This document shows, one piece after another, positions 8,220 to 15,563 of a stretch of DNA of 37,772 bases; position 1 is the first letter of the stretch, and each line of letters starts with the position of its first letter. Source of the stretch: a virus; the IMG/VR virus record IMGVR_UViG_3300037882_002418, positions 1-37,772 of that record; one strand, 5' to 3'. The notes under the pieces are model-generated. The model was not told the origin of the DNA, searched no databases, and saw nothing but the letters and a program-made list of their open reading frames with translations. A program made the position numbers and the translations under genes.

Positions 8220-9637
8220 TAAATACAAATCTCCATGTCAACATTTGCAGAGTAAATTGCGCAATAAGTTGGATCTGAAAAGCGAACTCGTAAAACGCAA
8301 CCAACTTCTTTGAAACGACCTAAATTTTTTGCTGTGACGAGAACTCTTTGACCAAGCGTGCCTATCTTAATAAAGCGCTCAGTTCCAAAAGTCTTTCCAC
8401 CGTCACGGCTTACAGAAAAAATCAATTGTGGATTTTGACCCTGGCCACTTAATAAACCGACGCCAGTCTCAACAACAAACTCAATAGAATTGATTTCAAA
8501 TTCTTTGTTATCTGCCCCGATAAGACCAGAATGGATTGGAGCACTGTCGCGTGTTCGAATAATTGGCTGATCCGCATCAGTGTATGTCTCAGCATCTAAT
8601 TCATAAATATTGCCGCTGTTGTATTCTGCGACTAAATCTTTTCCAAATACTCTGGCATAGCTATTTGCGCGGATCCGACCTGTTGCTGTTGATCCCCATT
8701 GAAACCAGTCGCCGCCAACAGGATAAACCCAGGTGACATCTTGGCTTGGAAAAGTTGCAACATAAAACCATTGACCTTCGAGTTGTTGTGTCCAACCAAT
8801 ACAATCTTCGGTGATAAGATAATCTTTAAACTCTTTTGCCATTGCGGCGTTTGATATTACAGTGTCAACGGCCGTAGTTCCAGGCGTTATACTGTGAAAT
8901 TGTTTATCATTGCCAAAGAAAAAAGCAAAATCTGGCATATCTGCCATTGAATATATGGCACCTAATCCAACGTTGATAACACCTCCTTGAATTTTATCAA
9001 ATGGAGGGTTTCCTTGACCGCTGTTGTACCATGGTTCAATAGTTTCACGACCACACAAGTAAAGTGTCTCACGCCAAGCGTATGGAATAAGGAGATCATC
9101 ACTAAATGACTCAGCCGCCGCGTTATTTAAACCACTAATGACGCTTGGTTGTCCGACGTCCGAGACATCAAAGCTTTGACCAGAACCATTGTCGTAAATT
9201 GCTTGACTGTTTAATACAGCAACGCCTCGAGGAAGTCCAAGGTTGACGTTTGTATTTTGAGAGAGGGTTGTTCCGTCCCAAACAAAAACTAAACCAGAGC
9301 CGTTGGCGATAACAATTTGACTTCCTAAAGCTTTCATTATACAACGATTGCTTCCAGGAATAGCGCCAAGGGCTGTATGGTTTCCAAGACTATCGATTTG
9401 GTATAAAGTTCCATCAGTAACTTTATAAAGCTTATTTTGATTTGCGATCATGCCGCGATCGGCGCTGCCAGGCGAAGCTTTAAAAAGTTTTAATCCGTAG
9501 AATGTTTGCAGAATGTAGTCGCTTCGCGCTTTTTGTGTTCCTTGCGCTTGCGGCCACCAATTGCGCGTCAGTTGATTTGTCAACGGGCGCGATTTGTGTT
9601 TATATACTCCGCCAGTGATATTGATTGGAACTAGCAT
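8219..9637 (-). CDS. P22 gp10-like tail accessory / DNA stabilisation protein
   Basis: 472 aa, the same length as P22 gp10. N-terminus LVPINITGGVYKHKSRPLTN leads into a beta-propeller-like run of short repeats (A-N-Q-N-K-L-Y-K-V-T-D-G-T-L-Y, V-W-D-G-T-T, E-T-L-Y-L-C-G-R-E-T-I-E-P-W-Y-N-S-G), a pattern characteristic of the packaged DNA stabilisation family. The C-terminal ~100 residues form a second beta domain (S-V-S-R-D-G-G-K-T-F-G). In P22 gp10 hexamers plug the portal and attach tail proteins. It lies directly after the gp4-like gene, as in P22. Confidence 0.88.
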   Translation of the reverse strand: MLVPINITGGVYKHKSRPLTNQLTRNWWPQAQGTQKARSDYILQTFYGLKLFKASPGSADRGMIANQNKLYKVTDGTLYQIDSLGNHTALGAIPGSNRCIMKALGSQIVIANGSGLVFVWDGTTLSQNTNVNLGLPRGVAVLNSQAIYDNGSGQSFDVSDVGQPSVISGLNNAAAESFSDDLLIPYAWRETLYLCGRETIEPWYNSGQGNPPFDKIQGGVINVGLGAIYSMADMPDFAFFFGNDKQFHSITPGTTAVDTVISNAAMAKEFKDYLITEDCIGWTQQLEGQWFYVATFPSQDVTWVYPVGGDWFQWGSTATGRIRANSYARVFGKDLVAEYNSGNIYELDAETYTDADQPIIRTRDSAPIHSGLIGADNKEFEINSIEFVVETGVGLLSGQGQNPQLIFSVSRDGGKTFGTERFIKIGTLGQRVLVTAKNLGRFKEVGCVLRVRFSDPTYCAIYSANVDMEICI

Positions 9638-9997
9638 TTAAAAATCATCCGCAAAGCTATCAGGTTCATATTCAGGTGTAGCCAATAAAGCTAAATTAGC
9701 TAAAGCTAAAACTCCAGAAGGACCTGCTTCAGTTGAAATCCGTAAATAACGACTTTCAGGGACAGAATAACTTGTCAATAAATGTGAAGCCATTAAAAGG
9801 CAGAAGCTCGGAACAAGTTTTGTTGGAACAGGACCAGCGGCGGGGAATGTCGCAATGCCTCGTTCTTTCAAACGCTCATACATTTCTGAAAATGTAGCGT
9901 CAATACGTGTTTGATCTTGGTTTTCTAAAGCTTGTCCTACTGGAACAAGCCCAAGATCTTCACCAACACGTTGCCGAACTTCTGCTTTTGTTGCCAT
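9638..9997 (-). CDS. Putative gp4-like tail accessory (head-completion) protein
   Basis: 119 aa. All-helical look: a basic N-terminus (TKAEVRQRVGEDLGLV), then D-Q-T-R-I-D-A-T-F-S-E-M-Y-E-R-L-K-E-R-G and a hydrophobic helix (FCLLMASHLLTSYS). It ends one base before the gp10-like ATG. P22 gp4 (166 aa) is the protein that docks under the portal and receives gp10; this one is shorter. Assigned from order and helical pattern; a generic head-tail adaptor is the alternative. Confidence 0.65.
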   Translation of the reverse strand: MATKAEVRQRVGEDLGLVPVGQALENQDQTRIDATFSEMYERLKERGIATFPAAGPVPTKLVPSFCLLMASHLLTSYSVPESRYLRISTEAGPSGVLALANLALLATPEYEPDSFADDF

Positions 9998-10000
9998 TTA

Positions 10001-10366
10001 TTAACCTGCTGTGCGGTGTCTTTTTGTGACTTCTGCATTTAAAGTAGCGTCTGCTTTGCGTTGAGCATCTGCAGCAGCTTTTGCTTCTTCGTCAATTTTA
10101 AACAACGTTTCTTGATCTGCTTCACCTTTAACAAAGGTTGACATACCGTCGATTTTAGCCAAAATTTCTGGATCAGTAACTTCTTGAGCTTTGCCGCGAA
10201 CAAATTGTTGCTTGCCCATTAAGTTGATGATGCTTGGTGAGCCTTCGCCTTTACCGACATAGGTATAAACTGCTCCAGGCATTTCACGCTTATTTGTTTT
10301 TTTAGTTTCAACTGGTGCTTCAGGAGCAGCAGCGTCACTTTGTTCTTTTACTGTAGGCTTAGTCAT
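10001..10366 (-). CDS. Small charged virion-region protein
   Basis: 121 aa from the ATG at 10364-10366, which has an excellent site (AAGGAGACTAAA-ATG); the longer frame to 10465 lies within the neighbouring gene. Lys/Glu/Ala-rich ends surround a compact centre (PGAVYTYVGKGEGSPSIINL) that resembles a small beta unit. No family recognised. It sits between the capsid group and the tail accessory genes. The same ribosome site sequence precedes the SSB-like gene at 25338. Confidence 0.6.
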   Translation of the reverse strand: MTKPTVKEQSDAAAPEAPVETKKTNKREMPGAVYTYVGKGEGSPSIINLMGKQQFVRGKAQEVTDPEILAKIDGMSTFVKGEADQETLFKIDEEAKAAADAQRKADATLNAEVTKRHRTAG

Positions 10367-10376
10367 TTTAGTCTCC

Positions 10377-10631
10377 TTAGTTTTGTGGAATTTCAGGACC
10401 ATATTCAGCGACCTGAAACTGGTTAGTTTCTTTATCAGCCGCAGCTGCGGCGACTGCCGCTTCATAACGATTGATAAAATCTTCGGTTAATTCGATGTGC
10501 AAGTCAATAAACTTTTGTGCAAGCTCATTTGGCAATTGCGCTTCTTCAACAAGCAAATCTAGTTTTTCTCGGAACTGAGGTTCCATGGTGTAACCTTCAG
10601 GCAACGTGTAGGTATATTCTTGAGCTTTCAT
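10377..10631 (-). CDS. Small helical protein of the capsid-tail region
   Basis: 84 aa, acidic, with YTLPEGYTMEPQFREKLDLL followed by a long helix ending in an Ala run (AAVAAAAADK). Similar short proteins with a P-E-G-x-x-x-x-P-x-x-x-x-x-F pattern occur near capsid genes of podoviruses, but I cannot name a family. It is preceded by a hairpin (10653-10681), so its expression may be set by readthrough from the capsid operon. Confidence 0.6.
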   Translation of the reverse strand: MKAQEYTYTLPEGYTMEPQFREKLDLLVEEAQLPNELAQKFIDLHIELTEDFINRYEAAVAAAAADKETNQFQVAEYGPEIPQN

Positions 10632-10652
10632 TTTATTCTCCGTTGTTTAAAA

Positions 10653-10681
10653 TTGGCCCGGTGTTTGTGGCGCCGGGCCAA
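10653..10681 (-). terminator. Hairpin / terminator-like attenuator after the decoration gene
   Basis: Stem TTGGCCCGG pairs with CCGGGCCAA (9 bp) around an 11-base loop; on the minus-strand transcript it is followed by UUUU. It lies between the 162-aa gene and the 84-aa gene inside the late operon. It may reduce downstream transcription after the highly expressed capsid genes or protect the 3' end of capsid mRNA. Confidence 0.65.
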
Positions 10682-10696
10682 AGTTTAGCTAGATGA

Positions 10697-11185
10697 TTAA
10701 TCGTGTGAGATGAACATCTCAAGCGTTACGTCGCCAGTCAAGTTTCCAGCAGCATCAACAACGCTCACATAGACATCAATTTGACCACCTGGATCTGATG
10801 TCAAGCCAGCAAGTTCCCACAACGTTTTGCCGAAGTTAGCATGATCTTTGATGATCGCTGCTCCAGTTGGAGTTGCTGTTGCTGCATCAAGGCCGTCGTT
10901 AAGAGCGTCAGGATCAGCTGTGAAGTTGCTATTGACTGGAGCAAGTCCGATGTCAAGTGTTGGCGCGCCTGAAGACGCTAAATCGTCCCAGTAAATGCGT
11001 GAAGCACCATGAAGACGAGCATTTGTGTCAAATCGACCAAATTTATGTGTCGAGTTTTGAGCAGGTGATGCAAGTGACTTGGTTGCTGTAACTACTTTTA
11101 GATTTGGACCTTCACCTTTTGAAGGAACTGCGTCAGCAGCTGCTCGACGAACGGTGGCGGCGGATGTGTATACGATATCAGGCAT
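10697..11185 (-). CDS. Putative capsid decoration protein
   Basis: 162 aa, beta-rich, with many Asp, Ala, Gly and Thr residues and no enzymatic motif. The N-terminus (MPDIVYTSAATVRRAAADAV) is followed by alternating strands, and the C-terminus reads GDVTLEMFISHD. It is next to the major capsid gene, separated from it and from the following gene by hairpins, which suggests a high, separately tuned dose. ATAAGGAGATTAAC precedes the ATG. Decoration or cement role is inferred from position and composition. Confidence 0.6.
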   Translation of the reverse strand: MPDIVYTSAATVRRAAADAVPSKGEGPNLKVVTATKSLASPAQNSTHKFGRFDTNARLHGASRIYWDDLASSGAPTLDIGLAPVNSNFTADPDALNDGLDAATATPTGAAIIKDHANFGKTLWELAGLTSDPGGQIDVYVSVVDAAGNLTGDVTLEMFISHD

Positions 11186-11223
11186 GTTAATCTCCTTATG
11201 AGATAAAAAGTGTTAAGAAAGAA

Positions 11224-11252
11224 GAAGCCTGGGGCAATATGCTCCAGGCTTC
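11224..11252 (-). terminator. Hairpin after the major capsid gene
   Basis: GAAGCCTGG pairs with CCAGGCTTC (9 bp) around an 11-base loop that can pair further through a G-U wobble; on the minus transcript it is followed by a U-rich tract (UUCUUUCUU). It sits 8 bases beyond the capsid stop. Likely a partial terminator or mRNA-stabilising hairpin. Its inner sequence GCAATATGCTC also occurs at 13331-13341. Confidence 0.65.
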
Positions 11253-11259
11253 AATTAGA

Positions 11260-12429
11260 TTATGCGTCTACTGCTGCAGAGTGGAACGAGGTGACGATAC
11301 CATACTGCTTGCCGTTGTAGAAGATTTTCTTGATGTCGTGTTTGGCTGTGATACCAACGCCGTTCAAGTGTTCGTAATCATCTTCATTACGAAGTTTGAA
11401 TGCAGCATCTTTTCCGCGACCAAAAACAACCGCTTGAGCTCCACAGAAGAAACCGATACCAACGCGAGAACCGCCGTTACCACCAGTTTTTAATGAGTCA
11501 GCCACTGCATTTGCTCCCCAAGCACCGTCCCATAAGCCAGTGCCAGAAGCATTGTCAATGAACTTGTCAAGATCAGGCACTTCTTTGATGATAACACTAT
11601 CCCATAAGAGATCACCGCCACCAAAAAGTGGGTTTTCTTTGAAGTTGCCTTCACGTGGACGAGCATCCTTGTTTGCGGCAATGATTGTCGCATCAGCTTT
11701 CAAATCGCGGAAAGCAAATGAACCAACAAAGAAGACATACCAAGGTTCGTCATCGTTGATCATGACAGGACGGATCAACGGGTTTGCTTGCATTGCCATA
11801 CGTTTCAATTGAGAAACCATTGCAGCGCTAAGTTTATCGTTGGTTGTGTCAACAGTCGCAAGAGATGTTGTGTGGTCGCCAGCGGTCAAGTTTGACTTCG
11901 CGATACCATACAAGATGCGATCTGTATTTGCAGCCTGCCAAGTGTCAAGGTTCGCAGCAGATGCTGCTGATGAACCTTTTGCTCCTGAGGCTTCAGTTCC
12001 GCCATAGTTGTAATATGTACCGCCAGCTTGAATTGCGCCCATAGCTTGGATGATTTGGTCACGCTTGGTTTCCATGATCCAGTTTTGGAGAGCAGGTTTT
12101 GCTTCTGTGTACAAATCAAACTCTGACTTTTCACGCTCTTCGTTGTCGATCAAGACACCGTTACGCAAGTGAGTCGGCTCGAAGGTAAAATCGAAGTTGC
12201 TTAAAGCTTCTTCATTACCAACAAGTGAGGTTGAACCACGAACACCACCACCTGACAATTTGCCGATCAAAGCGATCGATTTTTTGCGGATGTTTTTGTT
12301 CGTTTGGATGATAGCGTTTTCAGTAGCACCGATATATGGGCCGAAGCGACCGTCACGAACATACGTGCGATTTACTTTGGCTTGAAAATCGGTGACCTTA
12401 TTGCCACTCGAGATAGATGATAAAGACAT
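11260..12429 (-). CDS. Major capsid protein, N4 gp56 family
   Basis: 389 aa. Recognised from the conserved early block L-S-G-G-G-V-R-G-S-T-S-L-V-G-N-E-E-A-L at about 57-75 and L-R-N-G-V-L-I-D-N-E-E-R-E-K-S-E-F-D-L at about 86-105, followed by E-A-K-P-A-L-Q-N-W (109-117). These match the N4 gp56 / DUF4043 capsid family, an HK97-like fold. Start ATG with AAAAGGAAAACACA upstream. It follows the scaffold gene with a 25-base gap, the usual scaffold-capsid order, and is followed by a hairpin. Confidence 0.85.
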   Translation of the reverse strand: MSLSSISSGNKVTDFQAKVNRTYVRDGRFGPYIGATENAIIQTNKNIRKKSIALIGKLSGGGVRGSTSLVGNEEALSNFDFTFEPTHLRNGVLIDNEEREKSEFDLYTEAKPALQNWIMETKRDQIIQAMGAIQAGGTYYNYGGTEASGAKGSSAASAANLDTWQAANTDRILYGIAKSNLTAGDHTTSLATVDTTNDKLSAAMVSQLKRMAMQANPLIRPVMINDDEPWYVFFVGSFAFRDLKADATIIAANKDARPREGNFKENPLFGGGDLLWDSVIIKEVPDLDKFIDNASGTGLWDGAWGANAVADSLKTGGNGGSRVGIGFFCGAQAVVFGRGKDAAFKLRNEDDYEHLNGVGITAKHDIKKIFYNGKQYGIVTSFHSAAVDA

Positions 12430-12454
12430 TGTGTTTTCCTTTTAAGGTTTAGGG

Positions 12455-13261
12455 TTATAATGCGCCCCGGAATAAATCGTCATCATTGTCGCCGTTGCTG
12501 GCGTGACGAACGTTTCTGTTCGGAGACGCGTTGGTTGTACGGTTGAGGTTTGGCACTGCTTTCAGTCCACGATTGATTTTATTGCCAAGAGTGGTTTCCT
12601 CTGGTGTCGTAGTCACAGCGGCTGTCGTTTTGTTCTTCTTGAACTCCTGGAACTCTTTCCATTCGTCAGAATTACGGACTTCCATTGCTTCCTTGATTTC
12701 AAGGTCACGTTTAGCAATATCATAAGCCAATTTTGCAGGGAGTGGATGCTTCGCGACTGCTTGATTGAGGAGTTCATTGCTCTCCGCCAACGTAGCATAG
12801 TGATTAATCACTTCCTGGTAGTCTGGCTTCATTTCCATCATGACCGACTTGCTGGCTTCCATGCGAATGTGAAGATCGTGTCCTTCTGGGTCGATGTCCT
12901 TGTCAGGAGCAGCAACTTCAGGTGGCTTTTCGTATTCTTTCAATTTCGCGTTGGTTTGATCCAGTTCATCAGTTACCTTTTTCAGCGCCGCCTTGAAGCG
13001 GTGCTCGGGGATCATCTTTTGACCTTTGTCATTAACGACAACTTCAGGATCGTCTTGATCTGCTGCCGGCGGCTCAGCGTTGTTTTCGCCCGTTGAACTC
13101 TCTTCTTCACCTTTTGAAGCAGGTTCAGCGTTATCTTCTTCAAGATCTACGCCAGCGCCTTCTTTTGTGGTGATGGATGCTTCGTCGGTGGCTGCGCCGC
13201 CAGATCCAGCATCTGAGTCATCAAAAACGTCTTGTCCTTGGTCATTTATATCATCAGTCAT
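12455..13261 (-). CDS. Scaffolding protein
   Basis: 268 aa, acidic and Gln/Glu/Asp-rich in the first 75 residues, then a Lys/Glu-rich coiled-coil region (FKAALKKVTDELDQTNAKLK), then a helical middle and a C-terminus rich in Asn and Arg that ends DDDLFRGAL. This layout (disordered acidic N-terminus, helical body, basic capsid-binding end) is typical of scaffolds, and it lies immediately upstream of the capsid gene. A 123-base untranslated leader with repeated motifs precedes it. Confidence 0.75.
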   Translation of the reverse strand: MTDDINDQGQDVFDDSDAGSGGAATDEASITTKEGAGVDLEEDNAEPASKGEEESSTGENNAEPPAADQDDPEVVVNDKGQKMIPEHRFKAALKKVTDELDQTNAKLKEYEKPPEVAAPDKDIDPEGHDLHIRMEASKSVMMEMKPDYQEVINHYATLAESNELLNQAVAKHPLPAKLAYDIAKRDLEIKEAMEVRNSDEWKEFQEFKKNKTTAAVTTTPEETTLGNKINRGLKAVPNLNRTTNASPNRNVRHASNGDNDDDLFRGAL

Positions 13262-13384
13262 AGTCGATCTCCATTGCGCCCGAAATAAGCGGCGGCCTTC
13301 TCGCCCGTAAAACCACGGCGTCTGGTTTGAGCAATATGCTCGTGTTAGCGGCGGCCTAACTGTTACGCCCGAGAAATAATCTTG
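13262..13384 (-). promoter_or_regulatory. Structured intergenic leader upstream of scaffold and capsid
   Basis: In a tightly packed operon these 123 bases have no gene. They contain AGCGGCGGCCT twice (13288-13298 and 13347-13357), variants of GCGCCCG-AAATAA at both ends, and a small hairpin GAGCAATATGCTC (13329-13341). Could be an RNA leader that tunes capsid expression, a processing site, or a hidden promoter. No clear -35/-10 pair was seen. Confidence 0.45.
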
Positions 13385-14140
13385 TTATGGTGCTATAAAA
13401 TAGCCGCCAGTTAAACGCCAAATCACACCAGTTGTTGCTGGCGCAACAACTGTGACAGCTGTGTTTTGCGCGGATGCTGCCAATGGATAAGCAAAATCTT
13501 CGCGATACGTGTCCATAGTTCCTTGTGGCGCGGCGTCAGCTGGACGAGAAAATACCAATGTTCCAGGCAAGTTTGTTGTTGTTACGAGAACAGGTGTTGC
13601 TGCTGCAGTTAAAAGAGCCGCAGCAAAACGATTGATTGATAAATAAGTTAAATATTGTCTTAGACCAGCACCAGGCGCTGGCAAAGTTAATGTTACAGCT
13701 GCAGCAGCCGCACCAGTGTTTGTTGTAATAAGTGGTGTATTAAATCGCTGAAGTTGTGGAGGCATGTTACCATTTGATGCAAGTAACAAAGCAGAAGCTG
13801 ATCCAGATGTGAAAGCTGTAACGCGGGCACGAACTTTTGCAAAGCCTGCGCATTCACCAAACCACAATCCTGGAACCGCTCCAGTAATCGCTGCTACATA
13901 AGCAATTGAAGCGACGTTGACCGGACGCATTGGAATTAAAGTCCAGTTTGTTCCATCAACAGTTCCTGCAACTTCAATTGTTAAGTTAAACGTTCCACGT
14001 AAATCAAGTCCAACGCAACTTGCTCCATCAGCTTCAACAACGATCTCTGCATTTAAAGATCCTAAGTTTCCAGCAATAAATAAATTCTCACGTGGGTGTA
14101 AATTACCACCATCTCCGAGACTTCTTGAAATTTTTGTCAT
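13385..14140 (-). CDS. Beta-rich virion structural protein
   Basis: 251 aa, rich in Ala, Thr, Val and Gly with alternating strands and a T-V-D-G-T-N-W-T-L-I-P-M-R-P motif near residue 60, which I associate with a widespread class of phage head or fibre-associated proteins. The C-terminus reads VIWRLTGGYFIAP. No enzymatic motif. Starts directly after the stop of the 151-aa gene and ends just before the structured leader. Possibly a head fibre or vertex protein; the exact virion position cannot be told from sequence. Confidence 0.6.
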   Translation of the reverse strand: MTKISRSLGDGGNLHPRENLFIAGNLGSLNAEIVVEADGASCVGLDLRGTFNLTIEVAGTVDGTNWTLIPMRPVNVASIAYVAAITGAVPGLWFGECAGFAKVRARVTAFTSGSASALLLASNGNMPPQLQRFNTPLITTNTGAAAAAVTLTLPAPGAGLRQYLTYLSINRFAAALLTAAATPVLVTTTNLPGTLVFSRPADAAPQGTMDTYREDFAYPLAASAQNTAVTVVAPATTGVIWRLTGGYFIAP

Positions 14141-14596
14141 TTAAATCACCATATAGTTAAGTTTTATTGGACCAGAAGTTCTTTCACGAAAAGCTAGTTT
14201 GGCCGTTACAACGCCCGTTCCAGCTTGACCGCTTATTGACTCAATGCTCAATGTCTCAGGTTCATTTTCATCAGCAGAAGTTGTAGCCGCCAAGAAAAAC
14301 ATAATTTTATCTGTCTCCAAAACAGTTGCATCAACAAAATCTTGTGTAGCTTCAAATACGCCGCGACCGTTTGGAATTGTTAAAGTTACGGCTTTTGGAG
14401 CTGAACGCTCTAAACTATTGACGCGAGCATCTAGCGATGTTGGATCTGCGCTATTATCAATACCAACTTTTGCCTGCAAAGCTTCAATTGCGTCATTAGC
14501 GTTTGCGTGTTGATCTGCGTGGCTAACAACCGAAACGTCGTCAGTTGGCGTTGGATTAGTAAAAGCATCCAATGCTGTAGGAAAAGCTGTTGTCAT
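14141..14596 (-). CDS. Virion protein, fibre-like
   Basis: 151 aa. The N-terminus contains TNPTPTDDVSVVSHADQHAN followed by ANDAIEALQAKVG, a motif common at the start of phage tail or head fibre proteins, where a short trimeric coiled coil follows. The C-terminal half is beta-rich. Its ATG overlaps the stop of the 41-aa gene (ATGA). Likely forms a fibre with the neighbouring 251-aa protein; inferred. Confidence 0.6.
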   Translation of the reverse strand: MTTAFPTALDAFTNPTPTDDVSVVSHADQHANANDAIEALQAKVGIDNSADPTSLDARVNSLERSAPKAVTLTIPNGRGVFEATQDFVDATVLETDKIMFFLAATTSADENEPETLSIESISGQAGTGVVTAKLAFRERTSGPIKLNYMVI

Positions 14597-14718
14597 CTAC
14601 GTCTCCGGCGCATCTTAATAACATAGTCAACAATTTGATTTATTATACCACCAAAATTGTATTTGAACACGGGTTCATTATATGTGACGCCAACTTGATT
14701 GTAATTCCATTCAGGCAT
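14593..14718 (-). CDS. 41-aa basic-tailed small protein
   Basis: Translates as MPEWNYNQVGVTYNEPVFKY, then a hydrophobic stretch, ending MRRRRR. Its ATG overlaps the TAA of the coiled-coil gene (TAATG) and its TGA overlaps the next ATG (ATGA), so it is coupled on both sides. An Arg-rich C-terminus after a hydrophobic segment suggests nucleic acid or membrane contact, but no family is known to me. Its reality rests on the perfect coupling and the lack of any other gene in the gap. Confidence 0.55.
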   Translation of the reverse strand: MPEWNYNQVGVTYNEPVFKYNFGGIINQIVDYVIKMRRRRR

Positions 14719-15191
14719 TAGTTCTCAAGTTTCTTGAGTAACTTAGCCTGCTCATCTTTAATATGATCTAGGTTTTTCAAAGCAGCTTCGCAAGCATCAT
14801 TTAATTTGGTCAATTCAACCAACTTAGCTTTAGTATCAAGTTTTACTTTTTGAGCTTCTGCTTTAGCTTCATCTTCAATCTCAGCTGCTTTTTTGTTAGC
14901 CTTGGTTTCAATGTCTTTGGCTTTGTCTTTAGCTTCTTGAACAACGTCAACAGCTTGTTTGCTGGCGTTAGCCAAATCTTGTTTAGCTTTTGCCACGTCG
15001 CCTTTAACCAGCTTAAGTTCTGTTGCAGCATCAAACGCATCTTTTTTATCTTGCTCAATAGATTTAGCAAGACGCTTTTTTAATGCGTCGAGGTCCTCGA
15101 TGTCTTTGATGGTTTCCAACGCTTCAGTTAAGAAGCGGCGCGCGTGCAATTCTTTTTCAACGAATTGTTTTAGATCAGTTAATCCCTTCAT
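14718..15191 (-). CDS. Coiled-coil virion-region protein
   Basis: 157 aa, almost entirely Lys/Glu/Ala/Leu. Heptads run from about residue 25 to the end (AKQDLANASKQAVDVVQEAK, AEIEDEAKAEAQKVKLDTK). Predicted long coiled coil, no membrane segment. Located between portal and fibre-like genes. Could act as an internal core, scaffold-like or fibre stalk protein. Strong composition bias makes homology unreliable. Confidence 0.6.
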   Translation of the reverse strand: MKGLTDLKQFVEKELHARRFLTEALETIKDIEDLDALKKRLAKSIEQDKKDAFDAATELKLVKGDVAKAKQDLANASKQAVDVVQEAKDKAKDIETKANKKAAEIEDEAKAEAQKVKLDTKAKLVELTKLNDACEAALKNLDHIKDEQAKLLKKLEN

Positions 15192-15193
15192 GT

Positions 15194-15553
15194 TTATGCT
15201 CCTTTAGCGACAACTGCGACAGTGACAGAGGTATTTGGTCCAGGGTTTTCGATGATAGGCTTGATTGCATAAACGTTTGGTAAAATTACCCAAGGTTTGC
15301 GATCAGCTGTTTGAGAAATAGTCACGCCTTCATAATCATAAGCGTCTTGCCAATTTTGCAGGGTTTTGTCGTTGGTTGCTACAAGCTTGACTGTGGCGCC
15401 ATCGAACTCACCAAAGATCTGAACTGATTTGTCACTATAACGTGGACAAATAAGAGCAGCGCCCTCATCACTGTTCTCAAGTTCCCATTCACCAAAAAGA
15501 TCGCCTGAGCGAATGCCTTTTGTTGGGATTTCTATAAAAGCTTTAACTGCCAT
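15194..15553 (-). CDS. Small beta-rich virion protein
   Basis: 119 aa, predicted mostly strands: FIEIPTKGIRSGDLFGEWEL, VQIFGEFDGATVKLV and a C-terminal TSVTVAVVAKGA. Contains T-L-Q-N-W-Q-D, like small capsid-surface or tail proteins that add a compact beta sandwich. The gene follows the portal with a 10-base gap. No family identified; possible decoration or neck protein. Confidence 0.55.
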   Translation of the reverse strand: MAVKAFIEIPTKGIRSGDLFGEWELENSDEGAALICPRYSDKSVQIFGEFDGATVKLVATNDKTLQNWQDAYDYEGVTISQTADRKPWVILPNVYAIKPIIENPGPNTSVTVAVVAKGA

Positions 15554-15563
15554 TTATTTTCTC

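Noticed and set aside
12503-13096. Plus-strand 197-codon frame across the scaffold gene
   Set aside because: Antisense to a well-supported scaffold gene with acidic composition, which naturally leaves long open antisense frames.
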